Under the pieces are notes generated by a model. That model was given only the letters and a program-made list of their open reading frames with translations, ran no database searches and was not told where the DNA came from. A stretch of DNA of 64,000 bases, taken from contig JAFFSR010000251.1 of the NCBI GenBank assembly GCA_017163975.1, positions 6,882,001 through 6,946,000 on the forward strand, written 5' to 3'. Shown piece after piece: positions 11,477 to 24,256 of this stretch (its first letter is position 1; every line of letters starts with the position of its first letter). The translations under genes were made by a program, and so were the position numbers. The DNA comes from Anastatus disparis. Its lineage: Eukaryota > Arthropoda > Insecta > Hymenoptera > Eupelmidae.

Positions 11477-14400
11477 GTTTCATGATGTATTTTATACAAG
11501 CCGAATGATCATATTAAAGTTATGATTTTGAGGTTAAAATGGTATAAAAGTAGTATTTTTTGAGTTTTTGCAAAGTTTTATTTGTTTTTATGTTTATTTT
11601 TATATTTAAGAATATATTTAATAGTAATTACGGTACTCAATCCAGCAGTGTCGTAATCGATTAATTATGAAATCGAAAAGCGTGTTGTAAATACGAATTC
11701 ATGCCACGCAATGATATTAAATTTATTTTTTTCAAGATTAAAATAATTGGTAAGATTTGTAAAAAGCTTTAAAAAATATTAAGTTGCAGTGCAAATGCAC
11801 ATAATATATTACATTGATTGCTTTTAAAGCGGAAACTCGGCCACGTCTTCAGATGAAATAAAAACAGATCGAGTACAAAGGTCAAGCATCAATATTAACA
11901 GATTCCGTCAAATCCTAGAGTTAAAAGTTTTCACTTAATACGTACACATATCCAAGAAAAATCGAACTTTTAATCGTATTCTAAAAGCAACAAAAGTACC
12001 TCGTCTTTTTTAATCTTTCAACCTAATCTTTTGTCGCGAATAAGTTTAAAATAAAAGTTTAAAACAAAAAAATATTATAATTTAATATGCTTAAAAAAAT
12101 ATTGTATTTTTTGAATTCCATTAATTTTTGAAAGATTATAATCGATGTTTTCATATACGTATTGTGTATAATACAACAGAAATCCAGCTGAGCTTTAGAA
12201 TATTTTGGCTTTTATGTAGGTCGATATGCTTGAATTCGTGCAAAGTAAAAATGTCCAAAGCGGCCAAAGGTTCAATGCGAGGGTGTGTGTAAATGTATGT
12301 ATTTATCGTTGCGCTGGTACTTATCGATTCTATCCTAAAAACGAACTGCTTACTGTTTAATATATTTAGAGAAATTTGTTATCTCGGTTAAACTTTTTTT
12401 TTACCTCTTTTGCTTTTTCTGCCTTTGCTCGTTATTTTGAAACGATGCTCGATAATTAATTTTTGTAAAAGAAAAAATTTCGTTTGCCATCGTAAAGAGT
12501 TTGTTTCTCATCAAGTATTGAAGAAATGTTATTAAAACATTTTTTTCTTTGTAAAGAAAATATTGCAGGAAGAGGGAATTTAATTAACAAATCAATTTAC
12601 TTACAACAAAACTTAAAACGAATAATTATTTATTTCGTCATTCATATCATTAAATATAATTATTATTAATATCAATATAATTTAAGTCATACATCTTAAC
12701 AGAACAATCATAATCATAATTATATATTTTAATTACTTTGTGGTACATGTTTTAGCCAAAATAATGAAACTTGTTAGAAAATTTATTCTAATGGGCTTTA
12801 ATATATACACTGTATGCATAAAATCAATAACAATGGGTTAATATTTAAGAAAAGAGCTATTAAAATAAATTCTGAAAAACGGGTTCTATTATTTAGATAA
12901 TAAAAACTTATACTATAAGGTAGTTAAAATCTGAGCTCCACAAAATTTGATGTTCTGCTTGTTAATTTTGCATAATTTTTACACATAAAGTAAGAACAAT
13001 TTTTATACACTTTCACAAATGATGTTCATAAAATTTTTCAAAGCTGTATACACTCTTCCTGTATATTATTCAAAATATTAAAAATAATGTAAAAAATTTT
13101 ATAGTATTTTGTAATTTATCTGGTTAATAAATACATAATCTGTTCCCATCGGAATAATATCAAGTTAATCAAATACCATCTTATAATGCTTATGAATAAC
13201 AGCTTCCTCATTGTGTCCAATCACACCAAAGTCGAGAAGGTTCATATCGTAAGCCCACTCAAGAAAGTAAAATACAAAGAGAGCAAAGTTCAAGCTGACC
13301 CTGACTAATTGTTCATCGCCCCTGTTCTCTTTCTCTCTCGCTCTCTTGCGTAAGATGGAAATGTAATTACCATCGGTATAATTATAGTTCGTCCTTCTAA
13401 TCTATCTCTCTCTCCTTTTCTCATTTCTACTTGTACATACATCCTATTCAACAATATTATACCACTGGGATTTGTGTCTTGTTCATTAAAGCTTATATAG
13501 CTTGTTCTAACTTTATTTCTTTCAAGCATATTTCGAGCAAGGTTTAGCAGTAGGATTTTTATTGTTATGGAAAATGACCTTTTATATTAAGTTGGCTAGC
13601 TAACCATTGTTTATTGGAATATTTTCTCCATTAGAAAGTTGATTAATAAAAATTTGTTACCAAAAGTAATGTAAAAATTGAGTTTGTTAAAAAAAGAAGA
13701 AATAAAATTGAAGCTTTTTTCGAAGTAAGAAATTTTTTTATAGTAAGTTCAAAACTTTATTTTCAAAAGAATCTTCATACAATTCATCGAAATCAGCAGA
13801 AAAATTGAAGAAAATTATATCAAATATTCTTAAAAAATATATTAAATATTTTTTAAAATATAAAAATTATATTTAAAAAATATTCTACATTTGAAATTCA
13901 AGACGAAATACTAAAAAAATGGTAACAAAGACAAAATAAACATATCACAAGTACAACATAAATCATTGGTAAAATCGATGAGCCCATTGAGTTCAGAAAC
14001 AGTACAATATATATATGTACATAAGAAAAGTAGAATATACCGTATACCGAAAAGCCAAACAAAAGACTTTGCACACTTGCCACTCACGCGTACATAACAA
14101 ACGAAACACGAACTTTCAATTTTCTATGTACATTAGGTAAATATACACACACATACAATCTAGCGTCAGTTCAAATGTAGCATGATAAGCGAATTTTGCA
14201 AGCGTGTTTAAAGATAAAATTTAAAATTGATCTACGATCTTTGAGCTTTTATCTTTTTTACTTTTGCATTCGATTGTTTTAACTTATACGATTTTTAAGA
14301 TTTATTTCTTACACGTTATTTATCAGTGTCAGTTTGTTTAAAAATAAAACATCGTGATTACTCGTTGCAATTTCATAAATGTATAGTATTTTTTTACGGA

Positions 14401-15612
14401 AATGTTTTTATATGAGTAAAAAAATACTAATATGAATTATTAATATTTCAAGATTGCAACTTGTTTGTCTTTTAAAGTAACGTAAAAAAAAGAGATAGAA
14501 AGAAAGAGAGAATTTTGCCATGGCTTAGAGCAACTCCAGAAAGTTAGAGACTTAAAAGTGATTTACATTTCTAAAAGTACCACAGTTGTATTTCATTTTA
14601 ACTATACAAGTCTTAAGTTACAACTGTTTTTCTTTTTCTTTCTTTATTGAGTTAGTTTTATAAAACTAACTTATATCACACTTCTTTGTTTATTATATAG
14701 TACAAGCTGTAAAAGATATATATATTAAATACTTTAATTTTATTTGAATTTAAGAGAAAAAATACAGAAAAGTGAATTCATTAATTACTATTTAACAATA
14801 TAATATATTAAACATAATTTCGTTATAAATTTAATATTTATCCAATTGTAAAAGCCGCACGATTGACCAATATGCACCTTATGTATTATATTATACGCGA
14901 CAGTTCTATGATTGCTTTGCATAACCATTTGCGCGGCACAATTGTTATTATTGCTATCGTTTATGTGCTGCATAAATGCAAAAGCCTCCTTCTCGTTAAT
15001 ATTTTGATAAAATCTACACCTGGGGTCTACTTTGGAAATCCAAAATTCATGATAAGCTATAGAGTTGAAATATTGAACAAGTAGTAACGGGTATGTTATG
15101 GCTGGACAATGCGTCAACTTTTTTTTTATTAAGGTGCGTTATGTTGTTAAAAGAGACTTATTGTTTTATATATATATATATATATTTAAAGTATTACTTT
15201 GTTTTATTCAAATAAATTGCTTGAAAATTATCATGATTATAAGAGTTGCTTTTAGTATTGATGTATGTATAGAAAATTACAAATTCTGTATGTAATTTGA
15301 ATTTTCCTTTTGTATAAAAGCTTTGTTTACAGAAAAATGTTGATTTTGTCTTCTTCGAATTTGAAGTCTGGTAGAATATTAATAAAAGTTGCTGTTGTAA
15401 TAGTTTTGCAAAAACAAAAGAACGTATACATGATGATTTTAAATTATTAGACGAATGGTAACGAAATTTTTCGCAAAAATATTAAAAAAGAAGAAGGAAA
15501 AGAAAGCTTGAATATTCGTTTGAATATCTAGTACACAAATTCAAATAACTTAGAAGTATTCATTATTTGTTATGCTAGTGCGTAAATCACAATGCTTTGG
15601 TTTTATTTTAAT
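11477..15612. other. Long AT-rich non-coding stretch
   Basis: I see no supported gene. At 14788-15117 overlapping frames on both strands reach 109 and 73 codons in a patch less AT-rich than its surroundings. Neither resembles a family I know, so neither is called. Confidence 0.45.
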
Positions 15613-15615
15613 TTA

Positions 15616-15760
15616 CAAGGAGAGTCTTTTGACCTTCGGGTCTCGAATTTTCTTTTAATTCTGGGATGTTTTCTTACATGAATTGGTAAAAATAAAGCTG
15701 CGTTCATTTAGTCTAATGATTGATTTTTTCAATTTCATAAACAATATTCTCCAAACTTTA
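15616..15760 (+). mobile_element. Foldback-family fragment
   Basis: The start CAAGGAGAG preceded by TTA, the following GACCTTCGGGTCTCGAATTT and the segment TTTAGTCTAATG match the layout of the elements at 1849, 3232 and 37142. The matching right arm is not recognisable, so this is a degraded partial copy. Its right boundary is approximate. Confidence 0.5.
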
Positions 15761-18700
15761 AAGATTATTTAAAACATTTTTATCTGCTTGAAGATTTAAT
15801 TCGCGTAAGAAAACATGTTTTAATCAAAGTAACCATAAAAATATTCACACCCCTCTCACAATTTTAAATAATGTATAATTATGCTAAATAACATTGTATT
15901 TTAAAATTCTATTATGATGATTTTTTTTTCATAAATCATTGATAAGTTAAAATAAAGATTAAGAAATTTTTTATGTTTGTATACAGTGCCAATTAATCTA
16001 TTTTATTTAAATAAATTATTTACGAATCAATTGAGAGCTTTATAATTAAATTGAATTTTTTTAATTTAAAATTCATATGAAAGTAAACATATTTCACAAG
16101 TGCAACCTTTAGGCAATAAATTTTTAATCGAATTTTTTTTTTACGCCATAATTTAATCGTATGACGCAAAGCAAATTTTTTAATAGATATATGATATATC
16201 TAGTTGTTGACGCAATTTTGCCAATAAAGATAATAGCTATAATCGACAAAATCCTAAATATAACTAATAAAAAAAAACTGAAAAAAAATTTCTAAAAATC
16301 GTTGAATTTAAGTTAATAATTCAATATTTTTGTGTTGGTTGCTTTTGATTACTGCTTCTGTACTAGCAGTCATGTGATTTCCGTATAACGTTTTGTGAAA
16401 TTGGCCGGCTAGGCGAGTGCGGAAATTACTCGCGAATCACCATTAATTTCTTGGCAATTTTAGTAAGCTCGCTGTGTGTGATATATATCATTGAGAATGT
16501 AGTGCAATGTTAGAAGGACCGGCTATAAATTCAACAATATTAAGAAAAATATACGTTGAAAAAGTGATTAAGTTATTGTTTTTTTTTGTTCCAAGAAATG
16601 AGAAATATAAATCATGATAAATAGAAAGACATATAGAAAGAGAATTCATGAACTTGGATTGATAACAAAAGCTTGCAAATAGAAAGTAAGTTGAATAAAT
16701 TTCCACATAATACAATTATAACAAACAAATTACGGAATCAAAAATTTTTTTTTGTACGTTATAATGTCTAAAAAACGTTATATTGTCTAAAAAAAGTATC
16801 TATAGTCTTATGAAAGACCAAGAGACTTACTGAATACAAATAAAAATGTATTTTAATGATATTTTGTCATGAGGTTAAAAAAATTAAATAAAGATAATTT
16901 ACTTTCTAAAAACAATAATTAATACTATTCTATATTTTAACATATCCATCGTTTGTTAATAATTCAAACGAAATGGTTAATTTATTGTGTGATAATGTCA
17001 AATATTTGATTCAATTATTTTGATTTTTCAAAAGTCATCAAAATAATTTTCGATCTTACTGCAAAAACTACAAATAGAAAATCAAGATTCGAATAAATTT
17101 ACGAAATTCCATTAGTTATTGTTCAGCCGGTAATTAAGGCTTCATTAACTAAAATTTAGTAAGCTTACTACTCTACATTCGATCAGCCTAATGAATAGAA
17201 GATACATGATTATTCTGTTTTCCACGAGAAATAACCAAAAGAGAAAATAAAAGGCGAAAACAGAGAATACAGTCGTCGCCCACTGTCAGTGATAAAAGTA
17301 GGTTGGCACCACGCTCTACATTACTATTATAGACTATATCTATAAACCAAATTGACGTACGTTAAACCAAAATTTGGATCATCGATACGTAACTTACTTT
17401 ATATTTTGTTCAACAATTTACTTGTAACATTACTTTTTTGATTTTTTTTTTCAAATCATAAATTTGGATGCGGTAATTGAATAAAGTAAATTTTGCTTGT
17501 TAATGACTACTGTAAAGTTTATAATAGTTTTTTGTCATGCAAGAAGAGATGTTCAACGAAAACGAATGTTTTATTAACTTTTAAAGTCGAATCGATGTAA
17601 CTGAAATATTTATAAAAGTAAAGAAAAAGTAATTATTGTAAAGAAATTGACCTCTTTTACATAATTTATAAAAAATAAATTTGCTCTACATTTAACTATT
17701 GAATTTCATTTTACAATATTTAACATTATTTTTAAATATGCATAATGCGGAATTAATTTACAAAAGAAAAGTTTTAATTAGATTTCATTTAGCATATTAT
17801 AACTAATCTGAAAATCAGTTTTTCAAAAGATAATTAAGAAAAAAATTGATTAAATCCTATTTTCAGAAATGATTGATTAAACAAAGCCATTGACAAAATC
17901 AAGCAGTCATTTCACGCTGTGCTGAGGCCAGCGTTAAACCCAAAATCGATTTGTCTAATCAGTTATTTCGTATACTGTAGTATACATACCCTGTATGTAT
18001 GCGCACGCAACCTTGTTTTAGATCTCCGCAGTGTGTATGTATATGTACAAATAGGCGACACAAAGACGCGAATGTCCAGATTTAGGCGTATATATACGAG
18101 TTAACTCACCATTACAATTATCGCGTATATATACCTACGTTTTGGTGAATTCATCGGAAAATTGACCTTTGACATATCGCGCACTAAAGTCTGCCAAGTT
18201 TTTACCAGTTTGAAAATTGGTATGTCGCCAGTATCTTTTCCACTGCGACCAAGTGTATTATAGGAATTTATGTGCAACTTTATCCTTTCCGAGCAAATAG
18301 AACAATATTCCGAACAATTTTTTTTTCGCGTACTTTTTTTTTATGCTTTTTTCAAAACTTTACTTACATACATTTTCCATTACGTAATCTTTTAGGTGGT
18401 AATTATTCCTGAAATATTAAGAATTTTTAATGTACATTTCTACTGTAACGTTTTAAAGAAGCGTATTCATTAATGGACGTGTTTTTATATTATTAATTGC
18501 AATGCATAAGCTATTAATAAAAAGTTTCATTAACGTCTGGGTCAACGTTGCGTTTACTTCATAATGTATTTTTTTCAGATTTTATAATAAAAATGCAGAA
18601 AATATATTTGTGAAATTCAAATTTTTTAAAATTATCATCGAAAAATCTTTTAATTTATTACATCGTTAATTGCTTGTAAATTTGCAAATAACTAACTAGC

Positions 18701-21700
18701 ACAATTTTTTCGTGAATTAGAAATATGAAAAAATTCAAATAAAATTAGATAAACTTTTAAATTGAAGAAGCCTTATGATTTTTTCAACGAAATTTCACAG
18801 ATTCTAAAGCAATCTCGTCAAAATAAACTTACAACGAGCATGCTTTGCATTTTACATATGCATAAATTTTGACGAGCTTAAGGAGAGACTTGTTATGTCG
18901 TTCAAAAAGTTGACTGTATACATTAGCCTGATAAATATTTATGTTTATCCTTACTAAAGCGAGTGCAACTTCTTGCAAAAAAAAGAGATAAATAAAAAAA
19001 AAGATTCACTTAATTAACAAAACAACAAAAATCTTTTAACGGAATATGAGTATGAACGAGTACATGACTATGAATGCACCGCAAAAAAATAAATGCGTAA
19101 AATTTTCATACTATTTACACAGAATTGGAAAAAGTTTTTAAATGTAATGACCCTTTTTTTACACACGATTTAACATGGAAAAATTCATAAAAATTTTTTA
19201 TGAGCTTTTTATTTGAGCAATAATTTTAATTTTTTATTCGATTTTTTTGTTTTTTAAATATTATTAAAGTCGAAGAATTGAATAAAGCAACTTACGTATT
19301 TTCAAACTTTGTGCCTTTAAAACTATTAATGAATGTATTTACGAGGAGTGAAGAGTTGCCAACTTTTAACATCGAAGTGCATACTCTTTTTTTTTTAAAT
19401 ACAAAGTTAAGACGAAAAGGAAAAATAAAAGAAGAAAATAAAAAATTTCAAACCTAATTTCACCCTGACGCTTGAAAAATTTGTGTCTTGTGACGAAGGG
19501 AAAAAAAAGAACGAAGTAATAAAAAAAAAAGAAAAGCACAGGGAAATGCTTGACCTAATTAAACGATAAGCAGACTTTCGTTCGTTCTTTGGAAGGCAAG
19601 CATATCGACAAGTATCGGCATGTTTATCGGTTTTTCTTACCCTATCCTTTCTCTTCTTTTATTTTTTGTGCTGTGTCGTGACCAGTTAAACAGAAAATCT
19701 CTAGGCTTAATATTGAAATTCTCAAATGAAGATTGATTATTGTTCGTAATTGACATTTTGTTTATGGATAGAAAAATTGTACAAGCATATAAAAACATAA
19801 TGCGAAAAGGCATTTAATAAATATTAAAAAAAAATTTATAACAATTATAGAATTGAATAAAATAAAAATAAAGTTAATTAAGCTCAGTTAAATAAAATGA
19901 GAATAAGAAAATAAAAATAATTTAATGGCTGCGCATTGCAATCTTTTAATCCATAAAACAAAGTAAATCTCATCATCTTTTGCAATTATGCAATTCGATA
20001 AGCACTATAGACGTATAAGCCTTAATAGGCCGGCGCTAACCTAGTTTATATAGACGAACAAGAGAATAAAGTCCATTCGAAAAGAAAAAAAAAAGAGCTA
20101 GAAAGAGAGAACATTGATGCCAGTATACTGGAGGGTTTCCTTGTCGAAGCCGTTACGATTTTCAGTTGGTCGATCGGTTCGGTCGAGGATTAAGGCTTTA
20201 GATACGTTAGTGGGATAAATAGAAAATAGAAAGAGAAAGAGAGAGAGAGAAAGGTAAGGTGAATCCGCGCAAACGAAGCTCTTTAACACCTGAGTACGTG
20301 AAATGGTATTAAAATAAAGAGAAAAAAAAAGCAAAAAGAAAAATAATTTACGTTATTCAATAACGTGAATACGTATAGGGAGTCCTTTCTCCGCAATATA
20401 TGTATATAATAGTTTTTCTTTTTCTCTCTCATTTTTTCGTTTAACGATGAATGAAAAATGGTAAGAACCACGATAAACTAGGTCACAGCATTAAAAAGAA
20501 ATATACCCAATAAAAACGAGAGAAAGAGAGAAGAGAACACATTATGTATATACGTATATATAAGTTACCCAAGCGAGCGGAAAAATGATTTACAAGTTTG
20601 AAGTTAAGAAGAAAAAAACTTAGCACGCGAGCTTTGTTAAAGTTGTAAATATAATTGTAACGTTGGTAAATATTGTTATTTTAATTTCATTTAATTAAAA
20701 TCGAATTGGGAAGACAATTAAAAATTTTATAAACTGTTAATTAGGCAAACGATATATTTGATCCGATTTAACTTAATAAGTTCAGAGCAAAGAAAATCTT
20801 TGAGTTTAAAAGAAGCCTTATTTGGATTATTCAGGATTATAGTTATCAAGCCAGGAAAAAAGTAATTGTAATTTTTAATTAATTATTTTCACAAAAAGTT
20901 TTAAATTGATTATAAAATAATTAATAAAAATTTATGTCCAGCGGACCGTTCTTATCTTCTCGTGACCAGAGATGTTGAGGTGGAAAATTTTTAGAAGTAG
21001 CAATATCCAGACGTCTCCCTCCATTAATCTTTAAATCTCATACACAAGGATAGTCTGTGGCTCGAGATTTAAAATTTACTTTATAAATTTTTTATTTTCA
21101 AAAATATAACACTTCATTGTATAGCTAATAATACTACATTTTATTTTGAAAACGTCATTTGTAATATCCCTTACTCCTTAAAAATTTTCAATTTATCTTT
21201 GATGCTAAAATTTTTTAGTATTTACTAAAAAATTATACTAATTATACTAGTATTTATGCTTTATACATTGTTAGTAATATTTGCTAAAAATCAAGTGCGT
21301 ATTAATACTGAATCTTCAGTAATTGGTTTCTATTTATGTGCTGATCGCTATTAGTCTACCAAGTAAAGAAAGAAAATGAAAGAGAAAAATAATAACACAT
21401 GACTCTACATTTCTTTACGGCGCGTTCAATGGAAGTAAAATGATAGTGATATTTGTAAAATTCTTCATGAAAGAGAAACGACTTCCAGAGCAAAGCTAAA
21501 ATATAAGGAGGGTTCACTGCATAACATTAGATTAATAATAACGAAATACTTCTAAAACTATAGATTTTAAAATTTCACTTGATGTACATTTTTTATATGA
21601 AATAAAGTTATAACTGCCCATTGCACGTACAATTTCCATATATATATATTGTTATCATTATTATATGTATACATGTATACCAGACTTACGAAGGATCAAC

Positions 21701-22482
21701 CTGGGAATAAAGTGGAAAAATTCCAAACACGAAAATTCTAAATCCGTATGAAAAACACATACGCATTCGAAGCTCGATATCCAATTGATCGTTTATATTG
21801 CGTTCGATCTCATCTTTTATTCTCTCTAACCAAAGCATTTTGAATAAAATCCCTTACCCATACATACAGATGTGGAAATACATATAAATCTTAAAAGCCA
21901 CATGATCCGCCTACCACTGAAAGATTGTATCTGTAATACAGAAGCTAGAAAAAAAAGACGAGAAAAGAAAAAAAGAGGGACAGTGATGGGTTAAGGAAAT
22001 TACAAAAACGATCTTCTTGTACGTTTTACGTGCGTATCTGCTCGGATGTGTATATTCGAAGATAAACGATGGATGAAGATGATAACAGAAAACTCTCCAC
22101 TTGGAGATTCGTAAAGCTAAAGGGCTTCGGATTGATACAGGGTCTGTCGTTTAGAATTGTGGATGAAAATATAAAAATTTGATGAATGGTTGGGAATTTA
22201 GGTACTATACCTTTTTAATATTTGATTAGCTAATATATAATGTAACAAGGTGTGATATAAATAGTATAACGTCTTAAGGTTTTTTGACCTTTACTGGAGC
22301 ATCAAAATCATTAATGCAATTATTAATTTATTTCAAATAGAATACTATAATTAATTGTGTTGATCTTTAAAATACAATCTTTCTATATGAATTTTACTCA
22401 AAGTTTTTTAATCAATTCCAAATAGATGTAATTATTAGTTAATTTTTTACAATGAACTTTTTGATTTCTCATGAACAAATAA
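15761..22482. other. Long AT-rich non-coding stretch
   Basis: No gene recognised. A GC-richer patch near 16370-16445 and a purine-rich low-complexity block near 20080-20255 (AGAGAG runs) stand out by composition only. A short stem near 18808-18876 (CTCGTCAAAAT against ATTTTGACGAG) encloses a loop of about 45 bases. Confidence 0.45.
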
Positions 22483-22615
22483 GCTCGAGTTCGAATCTCG
22501 CTATCAGTCCATTGATACAAGCACCACTATACGCTACATGGGCTTTGTTTACGAACATACTGAGAAACCTCTGTCGCTAATTAGCATCGTAACGATAGCA
22601 TAAATGGCAACGATA
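22483..22615 (+). mobile_element. tRNA-derived SINE, copy 2 (5' truncated)
   Basis: It begins inside the tRNA-like head at the B-box (GAGTTCGAATCTCG) and carries the body: TTGATACAAGCACCACTATA, CTGTCGCTAATTAGCATCG and a worn tail GGCAACGATAA. The A-box half is missing, as expected for 5' truncation or decay. Confidence 0.8.
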
Positions 22616-24046
22616 ATTATTATTGAAATAATTAACTAGAATGTAAAATCAATCAATAATTTATTTTTAACGCAAAGAAAATACAACGTAAAATTCAACA
22701 TTATAATAAAAGTACCTAATTACTATGTTTACAAAAAAATATTCCCTCCGAGCTAACTTAATCACAAGCAATCATTTGTATTGATTAAACGATATTCGAC
22801 CGACCTCAAATTCAAAAAGACTAACTATCATCTTTAATTACGAAAATTTTCTGTTTCAACGAATTTCCACTTTCGCATCGGTCAACGCTCCTTGACCGCT
22901 GTTATTCATATTATCCTATTTTTAGATCAAACTTGCATCAATGTGTATTTTTTTTCTTCGTTATTTTAAATTTAATTCATAATTCAAATTTTTAAATCTT
23001 TTTTTAAAAAGAGGTCAGTCTTATGAAAATAAAAAATTCAAATTAAATTTATATGTTCATATCGCGTGTAAATAAATAGATTTCATTTTTATTAAAAAAT
23101 TTGAACTTTTCATCAGTTAAACTTTGACCTCATTAAAAATTTTATTTTTCTTTCATCAAAGGCATACGGGATCATTTTTTCTGGCGAGTCACGGAATAAA
23201 TTACGTCATAAATTCACTAAATATCATCTATTGATCAGTAAAATTTACATTTCTTTTATCCTGTGAAAACATATTATTAAAAACTCTTATGACAAGTGAA
23301 TGAATCCAAATCCACCGAAATATTTGAATTCTTATGAGGAAGTGCTTCTTATCGTAAATATCAACATCATTAATCAACAAGGGACATTATGAGTAGCAAG
23401 TAAGTATTAGAAAGAATTGGGGGGTTACATTGGTTCAATTTTTTTTTCAGTATGTCCTTTCTTTAATAAAACTTACTCACTGCGTAGAAAAGGTTAAAAA
23501 GCTTATTTATATATAAATTTTCTTCTCTGGTATATAAGATTCACGTATAAAAGTCACTAGGTCCGAGCCAGAGAAGTAAAGAGAAACCAGGTCATAGCGT
23601 TCGTTCGTATTTCTCGACTAGTTATATGTGTGTGCATATATGTGAGGGAGTAAATATGCATGTGTGTGTATGTCTACATATATGTATGTGTCGAAAACTC
23701 ACGAGGGCGCGCACGAGCTAAACGATCGCGCAAGCGTCGTTCTTGTGTATAACTGTCTTTTACTCTTGGTAATATAACTCGAATGTGCAATGACTGGGAT
23801 GATTTTTTTTTCTTATACATTTGTCATAAATAGAAAATTTCAGAAGCTTTTGAATTTTCTTTTTTTATTATTTTCAATAGAATGACAGATTTTTGGTACG
23901 CTCGACAATAAAAATCAATAAGAATTTCATCCACAATATATTGATTAAAAATATTTCGAAAATTTTCGTTATTTACTATTGCAAATAAATGAAAAAGAAA
24001 ATTTCATAATATTTCATTATACTTTTGTTGTTTCATTAATCTTTAT
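22616..24046. other. AT-rich non-coding stretch
   Basis: Nothing recognisable. A patch near 23560-23760 is richer in GC, with TGTGTG-type microsatellite and a CpG-rich segment (GAGGGCGCGCACGAGC), but I see no splice-bounded frame. Confidence 0.45.
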
Positions 24047-24052
24047 CTCAAT

Positions 24053-24250
24053 CTTTTATTTTATTTAACGTCGCTGTACTTATGCTATCATTTCAACGCT
24101 GATTAGCGACGGAGGTCGTCAATGTGTTTGTAAACTTTAGCACATGCAACATACAGTGGTGCTTGTATCAATCGGCTGCCGAGAGCAGGATTCGAACTCG
24201 AGACCTCGAGATTACGAATCCATCGTTTTACCGAGTGAGCCACTGACGAC
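24053..24250 (-). mobile_element. tRNA-derived SINE, copy 3 (best preserved)
   Basis: Read on the minus strand it starts GTCGTCAGTGGCTCACTCGG (A-box region), runs through GAGTTCGAATCCTG (B-box) and the body with ACAAGCACCACTGTATGTTG, and ends CAGCGACGTTAAATA plus a short A/T-rich tail. CTCAAT lies on both sides (24047-24052 and 24251-24256), a 6-bp target duplication. The anticodon-position triplet is CGT here, while copy 1 has CAT. Confidence 0.88.
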
Positions 24251-24256
24251 CTCAAT

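Noticed and set aside
24180..24250. tRNA-Thr-like gene on the minus strand
   Set aside because: Part of SINE copy 3, bounded by its target duplication.
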